Assembly: GCF_001949145.1 (NCBI RefSeq)
Contig: NW_019091421.1
Location: 1,156,206-1,220,205 of the forward strand
Source of the DNA: Acanthaster planci
Taxonomy: Eukaryota; Echinodermata; Asteroidea; Valvatida; Acanthasteridae
Reading direction: 5' to 3'
Length of the DNA: 64,000 bases
The notes beneath the pieces were generated by a model. It saw nothing but the letters and a program-made list of their open reading frames with translations. It ran no database searches and was not told the origin of the DNA. How positions within the stretch are numbered: the stretch's first letter is position 1; every line of letters begins with the position of its first letter. The position numbers and the translations under genes were made by a program. Of the stretch, positions 33,097 to 45,333 are shown one piece after another.

Positions 33097-34182
33097 ACTT
33101 GTCACATGTTTGTTGATGAGGAAACACAGTAGGCATTTTGGGTGTATGTAGATGGGTATGACTATGGGGGAGGGATAGAATTTTGGAGAGCTTAGCTTCT
33201 CCCAACTATTCTGATGTGTAACTCCTATGAAGTTGTCTACAGACAAACCCATGAGAGAAATGGGAAATGTGCAACAAAGCGCATGCAGGTGTTGCATGTT
33301 AATGTTATTGTTAGTGAAACATCTGTTTTGTCAATGTCTACAAAGGAAACAGTTCCATGAAAATCAACCGGGACAGAATTTCTCTGTGTTCAGTGTGCTG
33401 CACCAGTCAGATGCTGGAGTAATTCCGCTTTCTCTCTTTACCACTATTGACCACCGTGTCACATCGGGGTGATCTTTCAAACCATTTGTGGAGAGAATGT
33501 TGATGGAACAAACGTCATGATGTCAGAATGAATTTAACAGCTGGCCTTTAATTAGTTTCAGATTTTGTATCCGTGACCTTTAGCAGGTGGAGGAATAAGC
33601 ATAGAGCATACTGATACACATGGTACTACATGTACATACATGTACATGTAGTAATAGTACATGTACATGTACATTATACACAATGTAAAATGTGAACACA
33701 TGTACCATACCGGTACATGTATACATGTATATGTAGCTCTGCTAGTCTCTACATACAGTGTACATGTACATGTATTGTATGAGGTGAACATGCACATGTA
33801 TGTTAGGTAATACAGTACACTTTTCTACAATACCAGTATGTACAATACATTTATGTACATGTAGGGGTTAACTGTACATGTACCGGTACAGTACTTGCAG
33901 GTGAGTTTAACAGGTGCATGTAGTCACATGAACGTACATGTAGATACATATTGAGACATTTGAAGCATATTGCCATCCAGCCTTTTATTACTGTAGGTTT
34001 TCATCTCCATGTAATGCAATGACGGCTGAGTCAACTAAAATAACTGATTATCCACATATTCAACCTTCTATTTGATCAAGTATTCTGTTGAACCAAATTC
34101 CCACAAAAGCAGAAACAAACGGGTATGAATGTTTTACATGTTGGTTGACTTCGGTGAGTTTCAGGACGTGTCTCAGCCAGAT

Positions 34183-34361
34183 CACACACACACACACAAT
34201 AATTAATTAAAAAAACATGAAAAACTCGCCAAAAAACTTGCAGGAAATGTACTTTTTGGCTGTAAATTCATTTTTGGCATACACGTCAGCTGCCTGTAAG
34301 TTTAGTCTATTGTGTGAGAGTTGTGGCAAATTACAGGACTGGTTGTGGCAAATTACAGGAC
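34183..34361. repeat. (CA)n microsatellite and 22-bp tandem duplication
   Basis: A short CA run lies near 34185-34198. GTTGTGGCAAATTACAGGAC is repeated exactly at 34320-34339 and 34342-34361. Confidence 0.8.
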
Positions 34362-37191
34362 GGTTTTGCTCTTACAGACACCAACATTACTCAAAGACAC
34401 CCTGATTTTCACCTGTGATTTTCACCTGTAATATTCTAACCTACAGGTGCATGTATCTTGAAATGAAATAGTTGAAGATTTGGCTCAGTGGTACATGTAT
34501 ATTTGTGGAGCATGTACACCGGCACTGCAACACTAAACTACATGAGCCACAGTTCCCTTTGTTTATGTGTGATTCATACACTTGTGTACTTCTGGTAGTC
34601 CATGTACATTTGAATACCACAGAGCCAGTTGTAGTTGCCTAGACCAGTCAACAATGTAGCAGAAACTGTTCTCTTGGAATCCAACAATGGGAAGTAAATT
34701 CACCCAAGCATGGCAGAAAGCAAAACACAAACAGCATTTAGAATTCAGTACGCCTTCCTACCCCACCCAAATACCAGTTGCTACATGTACGTGCTCATTG
34801 GTATCACAGTTCACAAGATATTCAAACTGGGAAAACTGGAAAGTCAGTGTCATTTTGTGTTTCTGCACTGAGTAGCCACTTGTTCGATAAGCTGAATGCA
34901 AATGCATGTGTATATATCGGTAGACTGCATGGAATGAATGAAACAGGCACTCTCGGAAACTCTGCTCTTTGGTCTGTGGAAACAGATGTATGATTTTTAA
35001 AACCCCTTTTGCATTCAGTTGCTGTCTGAAAGCCGATATCCCTGTAAGAACAGAGCTACACGTGTGTAGACGAAGTTTGGACTGTAATATTCTTGCGGGT
35101 GGAAAGTTCAAAGATACTGATTGCTGTGGATTGATTTGTTTGGTGACAAAAGAAAAAAAGTAAGCTTGACTACCAGTAAATTGGAATATTGAAACAGGAG
35201 GGTTGGGGTAAAATGTAAGTGCACTGTATGCATTGTCAGACTGGTTAGTTTATTGTACAGTACATGTACATTGTAACTGATGATAAAGTTTATCCATAGC
35301 CATAAAAAATATCTGATAATCAGTCACTGTACCAGTGCAGTAAATGCTCATGACTCATTCCCACCAAGACCATCTCATATGGCATTGCAGTATAAAAAGT
35401 CCATGTAGATTGGAACTTTCTTTCTTGGCCGTGGTAATGAGTAATGGTATATTACGGTTCCATGCTGTAATACCGGTACATTTATTTCTACCAATGCTGT
35501 CATCCCTGAAGGGGGATGTTATGTTGTGTAGAAATACACGCCCACTTGTTAAATTGTTTTCAGCAAAGGTGTAAAGGAGGTTTGTACATGTTTACAACTG
35601 TACAGTTAAAGCAACACAGGATCTTGTTCATAACTTTTGACAAGATACTGTCTTTGGAAGTGTTGTGAGTTTGTTTTACTTTTTTGGGGGGGGGAGTGGA
35701 CGGGTTAACTTATCCATATGAAGTTATGGCGTTGCTGTAAACAGAGAACACTAAACAAGTGTGAAGTGGTAAGATTAGAGAGTACATGTATTGACCTAAA
35801 AGGGTGCCCAAATTATGGTACATTTATGGCTTCTGACTAGTTCAAATACATGTAGGTATTGAGGTGTACATTTTTTGCTTATATATTTATTCTTCTAGTA
35901 CATGTGCGGTAATTCATGTTTAAGGTTAAACACAACAGCTGTGCATTTTGCATATTTTTTTTTTTCACTCCAAGGGGTTCGTGTCCTTTAAATTGTGGCA
36001 ACTGTCTGATTCTCAGGGCCTGGGTAAATGGTGCAGTGGATCGTTACCAACACGATAATGGTCCTGGAGAATCTAATAAGGAAACTCCCGGCCCAGGCAT
36101 CACCGCAGTTAATTTGTATAATTGGAAATCTACGCATTTGATCGGTGGTTTATTTTGCTTGAGTTAACACATTTACCGGTGGGGGGGGTGATGAAAACAA
36201 TTCATGGTTGGGGGAAGGATTATCCATTCAGAGACTACTTTCAGTTGAGAGTTTTGTATCCTGCCATGCTCCTGGAATTTGTAATCTGCTTGAATAAAGT
36301 AACAAAAAAAACAAAAACTCTTCTGTACGTTCTTAGAAAGAAGGAAAATAAAACAGTGGTCATTTATACATTTTAGGTTGTGCATGTACTGTGTACCGGT
36401 ACATGCATACTGGTTTGTAAATTTTTGGTTAAAACAAGGAACACTACAAATTTGTTCATGTGTAAAATTTGGGGGGACAACACCACCAATCATTTAGTTT
36501 TTGGTACAAGTATTTGTGCTGAAAACATACATCAAACAATAATGTACATGTACTAACATTAAACTCAGTAATTTGTCACTGAATCTGGTCTCATACTGAT
36601 AGATATTTAACAAGGGGGCCAGACCACACTGCTTTTGTAACTCTGTTCTGCTTAAGAAATACTAGAAGTGTTTGTGGTAAGGAACTAATCTATAGTACAT
36701 CATGTATTTAGTGTTACATGTGTAGCTCGTAACCCCATATCAAAGAGCAAAAACTGTATGGTGCTGCCAGTAAGCTGAGCCCTTGTCTGTTGCAAAATGA
36801 AACCTAGAGCTTGTTGGGAACTTGAGATCACTTCCACATGTGCTAGAATGCATTTGGGATGATAAATGAGGATGAGTTGCATTTTATGCACATGTACCGG
36901 TGTAAATGCATATTGTCACCTTTAGAAAAGCTTGCACTAAGGACATGATATTCCTGGAGTGTTGCTAGGCATGCGTGCTCCAGGGATGGGTCCATGTACA
37001 TGTACGTCATCAGTATTGCGTATTTATCATCGACTCATCCAAATTTTTTTTTTTTTCACTGACATTAGCTAACGTATTGTATTTTTGTGTATACATGTGG
37101 CTATTGTTAAATTGTGTTTAATTGTATTGAACATCTAATATTGCCTTTCCTGTGCATGCATAAAGAATACACATCTACATGTATGCTGTCT

Positions 37192-37775
37192 TTAACCACA
37201 TGCTGCCGGGTGGTTGGAAAAATGCATACGTGCGAATTTTAAGATTTTCAGTTTTTAAAAATCTTCAAAAATTCATCATTTTAATTAATGGACGTTTACA
37301 CCCACATGAATTACTATCTGGTGGCCATTGTTGCCTGTCAGACAAAATCTAGTGATGCCTGAGTATTTCAGCCATGCTTGCAGCCTTGTAAAAAGAGCCC
37401 AGATTGTGCGGTGTTATATAACTTTCTTTTGTTCACGAACCTGACACAGTGCGCTGCTGATCTCTTTTCAATAAGGGCCAGGTTAGCATGCAGTAGTGCT
37501 GTGTGGCTCATCGCTGCGGTGGTGGAGCACTTTTGTCCCTGGTGGTAATCTGCTCGCACTAAATGCCCAAAACTGTGGTAGACTGTTTTAAACCAAGGCT
37601 GGATTATCTCCACTTATTGAGAGTGAAAAAATGTTGGTAATGCCCAGCAGCTTAGTCTGTTGTGCCGAGCACGGTCTTTTCTTACAAGGCCCAGCTCTTG
37701 TGTCCCGGATTTGGGCTCACTGGCTGTATAAAGCCTATGTGCTCAAAAACGGGTCCCCCGGCAGCAAGTGGTTAA
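37192..37775 (+). mobile_element. TTAA-flanked (piggyBac-like) MITE, copy 1
   Basis: TTAA at 37192-37195 and 37772-37775 flank a 576-bp element. Its ends, CCACATGCTGCCGGG and CCCGGCAGCAAGTGG, are inverted repeats with one mismatch. TTAA duplication is the piggyBac superfamily signature. No transposase frame was recognised. A reverse-oriented relative lies at 56863-57472: 37530-37775 matches the complement of 56863-57110, and 37192-37285 matches that of 57378-57472. The insertion ends 116 bp before the DCUN1D3 coding-exon acceptor. Confidence 0.85.
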
Positions 37776-37891
37776 ATCTTGGCGTTGCTCTAGTACTAAG
37801 GTTAAACTGCATAAGTACATGTATTTAGAACACTTAGAGAGTACCGCAACTAAATTAACATTGTACATGGCATTGTCTCTTTTTCTTCCAG

Positions 37892-39061
37892 TTTCACAGT
37901 TGAAATAAAGGATCTTTCCCAAGGCGTGTCAGTGTGTCTGAGACGAGAATCCTGACCCTGAGCATAATGCCATCGAGGCTTTTCCTGTTTTGAGACGACA
38001 CTGGGATGATGTGAGCAGTTCACTTCTGCCACCATTGACACCAGAGCTGCAAAGGACACCAAGGAGCCTCAATGGGAAAGTGCTTCTCCAGCTGCACCCA
38101 GACCAGTGGCTCGGACAGTCATGGCAAGACCAAATCAGGCCTGCCATTCCCAGACAAGAGTGCCACCTTGACGGCCCGGACCTCCTTGCCTGACACCCAA
38201 AGTGCCCCACCCCTTGTGCCAAAACGCGAACCCGTCATCGCAACTACAACCACCACCACCGCTGCTGCACCAACAACTCACCACCTGTCCATGGAGCAGC
38301 AGTTCCGCATCTCCAATGGATCGCACCGATCTTCAGAGAGGTCAAAGGGAATGGCCACCCGCAATGGACTGGATGGTGTGCCTCGACAGTCCAAGTCGGA
38401 CTTCTCAGAGAGCAAAGTGAATCGGCTTTTTGAGCGTTATCGGGACAGTGCTGAGGATGCTATTCTTGCTGATGGCATGGAGAGATTCTGCCAGGATCTG
38501 CAGGTCAATCCAGCAGAGTTCATCGTCCTGGTTCTGGCCTGGAAGTTCCAGGCCTCAGCAATGTGCCGCTTCACCAGGGTGGAGTTTGTGAATGGCTGCC
38601 GTGCACTCCGAGCAGATTCTATCAAGGGCATCATGAACAAGTTCCCGGATCTCAAGAAAGAGGTGAAAAAGGAAACTACCTTCAAGGACCTGTATCGCTT
38701 CACCTTCAATTTTGGGTTGGACGTGGAGGGCGGGCAGCGTTCTCTGCCCTGCGACATGGCTGTGCCTCTCTGGAAGCTAGTCTTCTCCCAGCGGCAGGTT
38801 AAGATACTGGATCGCTGGTGTGACTTCCTCCTGGATCAACAGGTCCGTGGCATCTCACGTGACACCTGGCAGATGTTCCTGAACTTCACTGAGGTCATTG
38901 GTGACGACCTGAGCAACTATGATGACAATGAGGCATGGCCAAGCCTCTTTGATGACTTTGTCGAGTATGAAAATGAACGACAGGCCAGGAAACAACAGGA
39001 AAACCAAAGGACAGAGAATATAGACGATGGCTACGATGACAGTGAAGGAATAATGGTTTGA
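37892..39061 (+). CDS. DCUN1D3: DCN1-like protein 3 (cullin neddylation scaffold); CDS 38072-39061
   Basis: Promotes or tunes NEDD8 transfer from UBC12 to cullins. The exon starts at 37892 after a CTCTTTTTCTTCCAG acceptor, has 180 nt of 5' UTR, and holds the whole 329-aa CDS (ATG 38072, stop TGA 39059-39061). The N-terminus MGKCFSSC offers Gly2 for myristoylation and Cys4/Cys8 for palmitoylation, the membrane anchor that defines DCUN1D3 among paralogues. Residues 9-110 are low complexity, with a Thr/Ala run near 57-66. The PONY domain spans about 113-300: FERYRDSAEDAILADGMERF, LAWKFQASAMCRFTR, FKDLYRFTFNFGLD, ISRDTWQMFLNFTEVIG, and EAWPSLFDDFVEY, whose acidic patch contacts cullin. The tail is acidic. 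A nine-codon upstream ORF (37967-37993) may dampen translation. The long head compared with vertebrates is a lineage feature. Confidence 0.95.
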
Positions 39062-42000
39062 AACCAAGCAGGCATTACTAAGGTTTAGCACCATGCATTG
39101 CGTACAGATAAACACTTTTCAGATGGAGTTTTGTGAAGTTTTGTGAACATTTAAAGCACTGTTTGTCTAATGAAAGGGACCTAAGATCTGAACCCAGTAC
39201 TTTCCACTTGCTTGTGCAGGTCCCTTGATGACTCAGATATCTGCACTAATATGCAAATGGTTGTGGGTTTCGAACTCCATAAAATCAAATTGTTGGTTTT
39301 GTTCACATGTGTTCAGGGCAACATAAAAACCTTCATCTCGTTACGTAAACCACTTGTAAAATAAAAGGATATTAATTTATAGCAGTGAAGTTTTTGAACT
39401 GCTGTACAGTACGGTACATATTTCTGTGTTTAGTATATGTACTGCAGTATCTACACCAAGTGAACTACTATTAAAAGTCTAACAGGATTTCCTAGACAGG
39501 AATTGAAATCGAAATGAAGCATGACTTGTACATGTACATGTAGTTTCAACAAAACAAATAAGTGATACGCCTGCATTTTTTGTACGTCGTTGTTTGGAAC
39601 ACAATAGGTTATATGTACAATATACCAGTATGTACATGTACGTGTACATGTACTGTACTTCCTATTTTGGAATCCGATTGACTGTACTTGTAATTTGATG
39701 TATCCATTAACCGAGCATCTGGTTTGATTGACTAGTGCTCTGTTTTGGTTGTGTTTTTTCTACATGCGGAAACTCAGTGGAACCCGTACATTTACTGCTG
39801 TTTTTATTTGTATTTGTGTGGAATGATTCCCTCTGTAAAATTGTTCAGTGTACCAGAGTGATTTATTCCCTGTTGCTGTTATTCTGTTTAATTTTTGAAT
39901 CACAGGAAAAGTGTCCTTTTTGTTAACTGCTTTGAAGCAGTGGGGTTTAATGATTGATGTTGGACACAGTAAGCAGGCTTTAGAAATATGCCATGAATGA
40001 CAGCTCTATCATGGATGATTAGTTTGGAAATCTGGGTTTGTTAAAGACGATGGGTCATGGGCCACCTGTATGCAGAAATAGCCAGTAAATCGTCACTTTA
40101 TTCATGGAGCTATGGTTTAATGTTACAAAGTATTAAAGTAGCCAACTGACTTCTGAGAAAGATTACTACATGTACAGTACATGTAACTCAGATTTTGAGC
40201 ACAAAACAACTTCGGTTGGAAACAGCAGTTTGCATGGTTTCTGGTATTTTGGGGGTCATTCATTATTATTTAAAGAAGCATCTTTGCCAAAGTTTTGGGG
40301 ATCTCACATTTCCAAAACAAACATTTGTGAAAACTTGCTTGGATGATGCAAAAGTGTTTTGTGGATGATGGGCCCGTAATTTACATGTACCGGTATGCTG
40401 CGCTTGTAATCATTAAAATTTCGAACTCAGGATAGCCTGAAATTGTGTGGTACAAATAATGCAAACTTAGAAATGTTGCATCAGGACTATCAAATCCTTT
40501 AAATGCAAATGTGTTCACTTTATACACCAACTTTGTTAATCTACACCTTACTGGCAGTGCATGTAGCAAGTGTTCCTGTCTATGTAATGCACATGTGCAT
40601 TGCAGAATGATATTGTGTAATGTCATACTAGTTTGTGGGCCATTGCTTGTAAATCAGAAGTATATGTACATGTTCTTTACTGTCGTTTTGTACGAAATAT
40701 CTTTTGTATTATTGAATGGAAGGCCCAAAACCGAAACATAACCAACCTTTAAAGAAATTCCGTGTTCTCAGTCAAGTAGAAAAAAGATGACAACTTAGGT
40801 TTATTTTAAGTGAAAACTAAAAATTATGTTTGCATTCTTTACATGTAAGTATAAAATTTGTACTTCATTGTTGGACTGGTGATGACAAAGTCTGTCACAA
40901 ATTTCCCTTTTTTTGGTACCGGTAACTGGTCCCTTGTTTGAAGTGCATCAGAACTCATGTCATGGACAGGCAAGTAGCCATTCTTTTGTGAGGGGCCGGT
41001 CATTGCATTCAAAGCAAGGAGGACTTTTCTGTTGGACCTGCTCAGACAATTCTGTCGAGAGAGGAAACAATATCCAAGCTTGACAGAATCCACCCTTTTG
41101 GAGTGAGAATTTGGAGGCATTTGATGTTGACAATTCTGTATACAGTGTAGTTAAGGTGGAGCTGTGTGTTAGTCAGGGTTGGCTTACCCTACCCCATTGG
41201 CTATTGGCAGTTCAAAATGACAACGCACAATGCAATACTACTCCTAATGCAGTCTGGACAGAAGGCCTTTGGTAGGTAGAGACATTGGGAAAGGAAGCAG
41301 AGGCACATGTGCACCAAGCACTGAAACTACAGAGTCCTGTGGCAAGTAAGCATACACAAATATAGGTGTTGATCATAGATGATGTCACTGCTGACTACTT
41401 GCACTTCTCAATAACATGCGTACTGGCGGTGATGAATAGTGTAAAGGCATTGCATGGATACATTCACGAGGAGAGGTCTTTTCTTTTTTTTTTTAGAAAC
41501 TTGACATTCAGAGCGAAATTGCTTTCGTTCATTTGAATAATATTCTGTTAAGTACTGGTAAGTGTCCCGTCCCTGGGAAAGTGACCTGAAAAATTGTGTC
41601 ACTCAACAAAGTCTTATGATGGACTGTAAGGGGGGATGTTATAACATTTACATGAACAAATATCCAAATCCAATTACAGATTTTCCCAAACGTTTGACGT
41701 TTTAATTAATGCAATCTGGCATTCAGTTTTATTGTAAATGATGCCTGTAAAATGTAATCTGATTTTCTGAACACTTCACTGCTCGGTCATATCAAAGGAA
41801 AACCATGAATTCATCAACCGGAAATTTGTGTTAACTATTTGCATTGTATACAATTTGTTGCATTTAAAGTTTTCAATGACACCGTGGTAGGGGCGGGATG
41901 TTTACATGTTTAAACGATATGGCAAAATTTTGTTAACATTTTTCAAATTAAATGTAAATTCCCAATGGCAGCGATTGTCGGGAAACCTTATTTCGTTGTT

Positions 42001-45000
42001 TTGAGTCAGCCAATCATTTTTGATTGCAGCATAATGGAAAGGTTAAAATTCAAAGATGGCCGTGCCCCGTAAGACATAGACAAGTAAGACATACATGCAT
42101 TTTATTAATTAATCATGTACTGCCATCCAAATTGCTTAGTGTTCCTGCTTGAACTATGAAAATTTGAGAAGTGCAGAGAACTATTGTTGGGTAGTTTCAA
42201 AACAGTACAGCGAGTTAATGATGGAGGTTATGGGGGAAAAAAAGGATGAAATTTCACTTATCTGAGTACTGTATAGGCAGTACATGTACCTCTGCAAATG
42301 TATTTTATCGGTATGTCTGCTGAGCTGACAAGTATTCAATCTATGTGACCGCTAAACCTTCCACTGGTGAGATTTGACCGACTAGACCTTGAATTACTGT
42401 CAAGAAGATATCTAAGGTCAAGCAGGAACAACCCAATGGCCTGCTTTACAACAATTATAAGTTAATTTGTCTGCTGCTCTGATCGGATTAGACCGAAGAG
42501 GTTGTCTCATTTATTTGAGGTTTGGATGATGTGTGGGCTAGACTCAGTAATTAGAGCCATCTGCACTAAAATGTTTTTCGTTTTTAAACATCTTTTTAAT
42601 TGGAAATCTTTTTAGCATTTGGCAAGCCTTTGTTCTGTTTGATGGGGATACAGCATTGGAAGTACTTGACTGTTCTGAAACTTTGAATTTCAGGGAGGAA
42701 TCATGTTTCTCCTTTGCATTTGTATTTTGCCAAATGAAAATCTGACATATCAATGAATAAAACGGGTTCAAAGGTAATCATGATGAAGCTAGTAAAATCA
42801 AGCACAATGGCTATATGACTAGTGACATCTTGAAGTGAACATTTTGCTCCGCGCAAGGCAAGATGGAGAAGCGGTGAAGATTTTTTTTTTTAAATTTAGC
42901 TTTTTTGTGAACAATTCACACTAATGAAATTAATATACACTGTTTGTCATGAAAAACATTTGATTGGATCTCAGTGCCTTTCACCTTCTGTCACATGGGA
43001 TCCTGTCTGGTTTGGAATGCTGTGTGGTGAATCCTGTACTTACAAGTACACACAGTAGTGCTTAGAGCAGCCAGTACCTGTACATGTACATGCATGTCTC
43101 CAGATCCAATGCATTATAAGTCCTTTCTCCTCTGCCAATTAACATGCACAATTGAAACTTTCACTTACGTAACCAAAAAAGTTGGCTGTAAAATGCATTA
43201 TTAAGAATCAAAAACAGTGGATCCTTCGTATCTGTGTTACATGCACAGACACATGTTCATCTATTTGCTTTTGGAGAAATATTTTTGAGACATGTGGTGT
43301 TCTGCACATTGCCATGTGCTGTTTAATTAAGAGTGTGGAAAGTGTCTGTCTGAAAGCCTTTTTTAAAACGAAATTAAAGTTTGAGTAATGTGTACCTGTG
43401 GTTCTAGTGAAATGTAGCTGTGGTCTTTTTTTTTGGAGATGACTTTTGGCTTGTTCAAACAGAAGTCACTATTGCAGGCCGGTAAACTGTGGGATCTCAC
43501 GTGGCCAATTTGTACCCTGAAACACATGTACATCTGAGGTCAATGCTGTGACTTGTGAAAATAATGACAGTCGATGGTTTGGCATGAATAAGGCAGCTAC
43601 AAATGTGACTGGTGGCTTGGAATTCCAATCTGGATGGCAATTTCACCTGTCATAACATTTGAGCTAGATGATATGAAATAAGTACTACCTCAGTACCAAA
43701 AAAAAAAAATGTGTCACATACCTTTCATTTGCACATGGCCTGTGAAACAATGGCCACAGTGAAGGCCAAGTCTTTTTTGGCCACTGTCTTGAACTCGCGT
43801 GGAAGCATTTACTTCAGGCCTGCAAAATTAAGAAAAGTACTGTGAATACAACATCAGTGCGTTTACTCCATGGCCATGCCATTGGATGCCATGCCCAGAC
43901 TAAAAGTGAGACCTACATGGCCTGTTTCAACTCTTTTGATCCACTACTGTGCAATTAGTATAACGCAAAGTGCATGTATACATTTGTACTGTGTGTTTCT
44001 TGATGCTCTTTTGTGTTGCATATGTTTTGAAGGATGCCGTTAAGTGTCAGTTAGTGCAGTTTGTACTGTTTAGTGGCAGTTAATATGTAGCTACTGTAAT
44101 GATTATTTTCAATCAACAAAATAACAGGGTGACGCATTTCCTGTGTAAGATATCCATACCAAAACAAATTTAACAATGACAGCATCTTGACATTATTTTT
44201 GATAAAAAAAGGTTGAGGTGCTTGTCTCTTCTTGAGATGAAATGATGTGCTTTGCAGCAAATCAAAATTGAAAAAAAAAAGTGCTGTATTTGGTAGATAT
44301 GTTGTTCATGGTTGGAGGTGTACTCTGGTAAAATGCTACTGTTTTGTATGGTAACAAGATGCTAAAGAATAAATGATTACAGAAATAAAGACTTCACGGT
44401 TGGTAAATTTCTTTTGATGAAGTGTGGAAGTTGTGATCCCGCTTTCTAGAATGAATCATGTATATAAATTGACCCTTCTTTTCACTGGAACTTGAATTAT
44501 CAACTATTCTATGGTTTTCTTTGTGTTAGGAATGAGTCAAGTTGAAGCAAAGGGGGACTAGACCAAGCTGATAGATGCATGTACTCATGGCCCTGTCACT
44601 GGCATGTGACAAAGTTGCTGTAGTATTGACATTTGTATCTATGACAAGGGGAATTTTGAAAAATCCTTGTAATTTAGTGCCAATACATGAAAAATAAACT
44701 TGATCTAAAGAAAAGTTTTTAGTGTTAAGCAGACACAACTAACTGTAACTGTCGTGAATTGCTGATATGCTGGACTACAAAAAATGGGATTCTGTCCAAG
44801 ATATAAATGAACTTCTTTGGAAAATCAACACTCACGTTCAACATGCCATTTACCAAGTCTCATTTAGAGAAGTTACACCATTAATTGCATAGATAAGTAT
44901 TTATCTTAGGAAGAATCTTGGCACTGCATTTTAAACGTTAGCTGCCACTTCTCAATCAGGCTAATTCAAGTATCACCTGAGCTGTCGTCAAGAAATCTTC

Positions 45001-45100
45001 ATGTTACGAAAAGCATGATTTTTTTGTAGAGGTATTGGAAATGTCCATTTGTCACAGAACTGTCCCTGTCGGCAATCTGCAGCCACACGTGGATGAACGT
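39062..45100 (+). other. DCUN1D3 3' flank / probable long 3' UTR, no gene seen
   Basis: No coding family recognised. AATAAA signals occur near 39361, 42755 and 44366 with a second at about 44381, the last two 15 nt apart just before a T-rich tract. Vertebrate DCUN1D3 has a 3' UTR of several kb, so an end near 44.4 kb is possible. Scattered ACATGTAC words continue to about 43.1 kb and then thin out. Confidence 0.35.
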
Positions 45101-45171
45101 TCATTGCGAGACGACATTTTTGATCAGGAGGTTCACCTCAACTCCAACCGTTCAACAACAGACGCACACAC

Positions 45172-45333
45172 CATACAACTCAGTAGTCCCCATGAAAATT
45201 GATTCCCTGTTGTTGTGATCAATTGCCAAGGGCTCAACAAACTGGATGCAGACAATGTCGAATCCTTGCCGACGGATTTTTACTTTCTTCCCGTCACCAT
45301 CAGGGACTCCCACAGGAAAGCGGGGAAAACTGA
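45172..45333 (-). CDS. Unidentified exon-like block (54 codons, phase 1-1)
   Basis: On the minus strand a TTTAATTTCAG acceptor precedes 45333 and a GTGTGTG donor follows 45172. The 162 nt between them are open in one frame, with a symmetric phase-1 start and end. The translation includes FPRFPVGVPDGDGKKVKIRR and QGFDIVCIQFVEPLAIDHNN, which looks protein-like in composition. I do not recognise the family. No partner exons were found nearby. On the other strand a second frame, 45029-45200, is also open after a TTTTTTGTAG acceptor. It may be an exon of an unknown gene, a decayed retrocopy, or chance. Confidence 0.25.

Larger units (their letters stand above)
20120..36920. repeat. Dispersed ACATGTAC / TACCGGTA palindromic simple repeats
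   Basis: The self-complementary words TACATGTA and ACATGTAC recur singly and in short arrays. Dense spots are around 20135-20235, 23515-23530, 27725-27755, 27940-28010, 28320-28365, 29085-29105, 31060-31095, 33625-33790 and 33850-33900. They are often interleaved with the related palindrome TACCGGTA (20154, 24070, 29758, 29909, 30427, 33712, 36394, 36896). The words are rare outside this tract, for example in 44-54 kb and in the MRTF exons. Confidence 0.85.
18096..37891 (+). other. Long gene-free tract, probable DCUN1D3 intron
   Basis: Almost 20 kb without a protein family I can recognise. It is filled with ACATGTAC/TACCGGTA words, four palindromic elements (22956, 29383, 31817, 37192; listed separately), homopolymer runs (G at 22588-22600, C at about 30729-30738), a TGA/ATG-rich run at 26823-26850 and short tandem duplications. 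All open frames are short and lack splice or family support. Confidence 0.5.
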
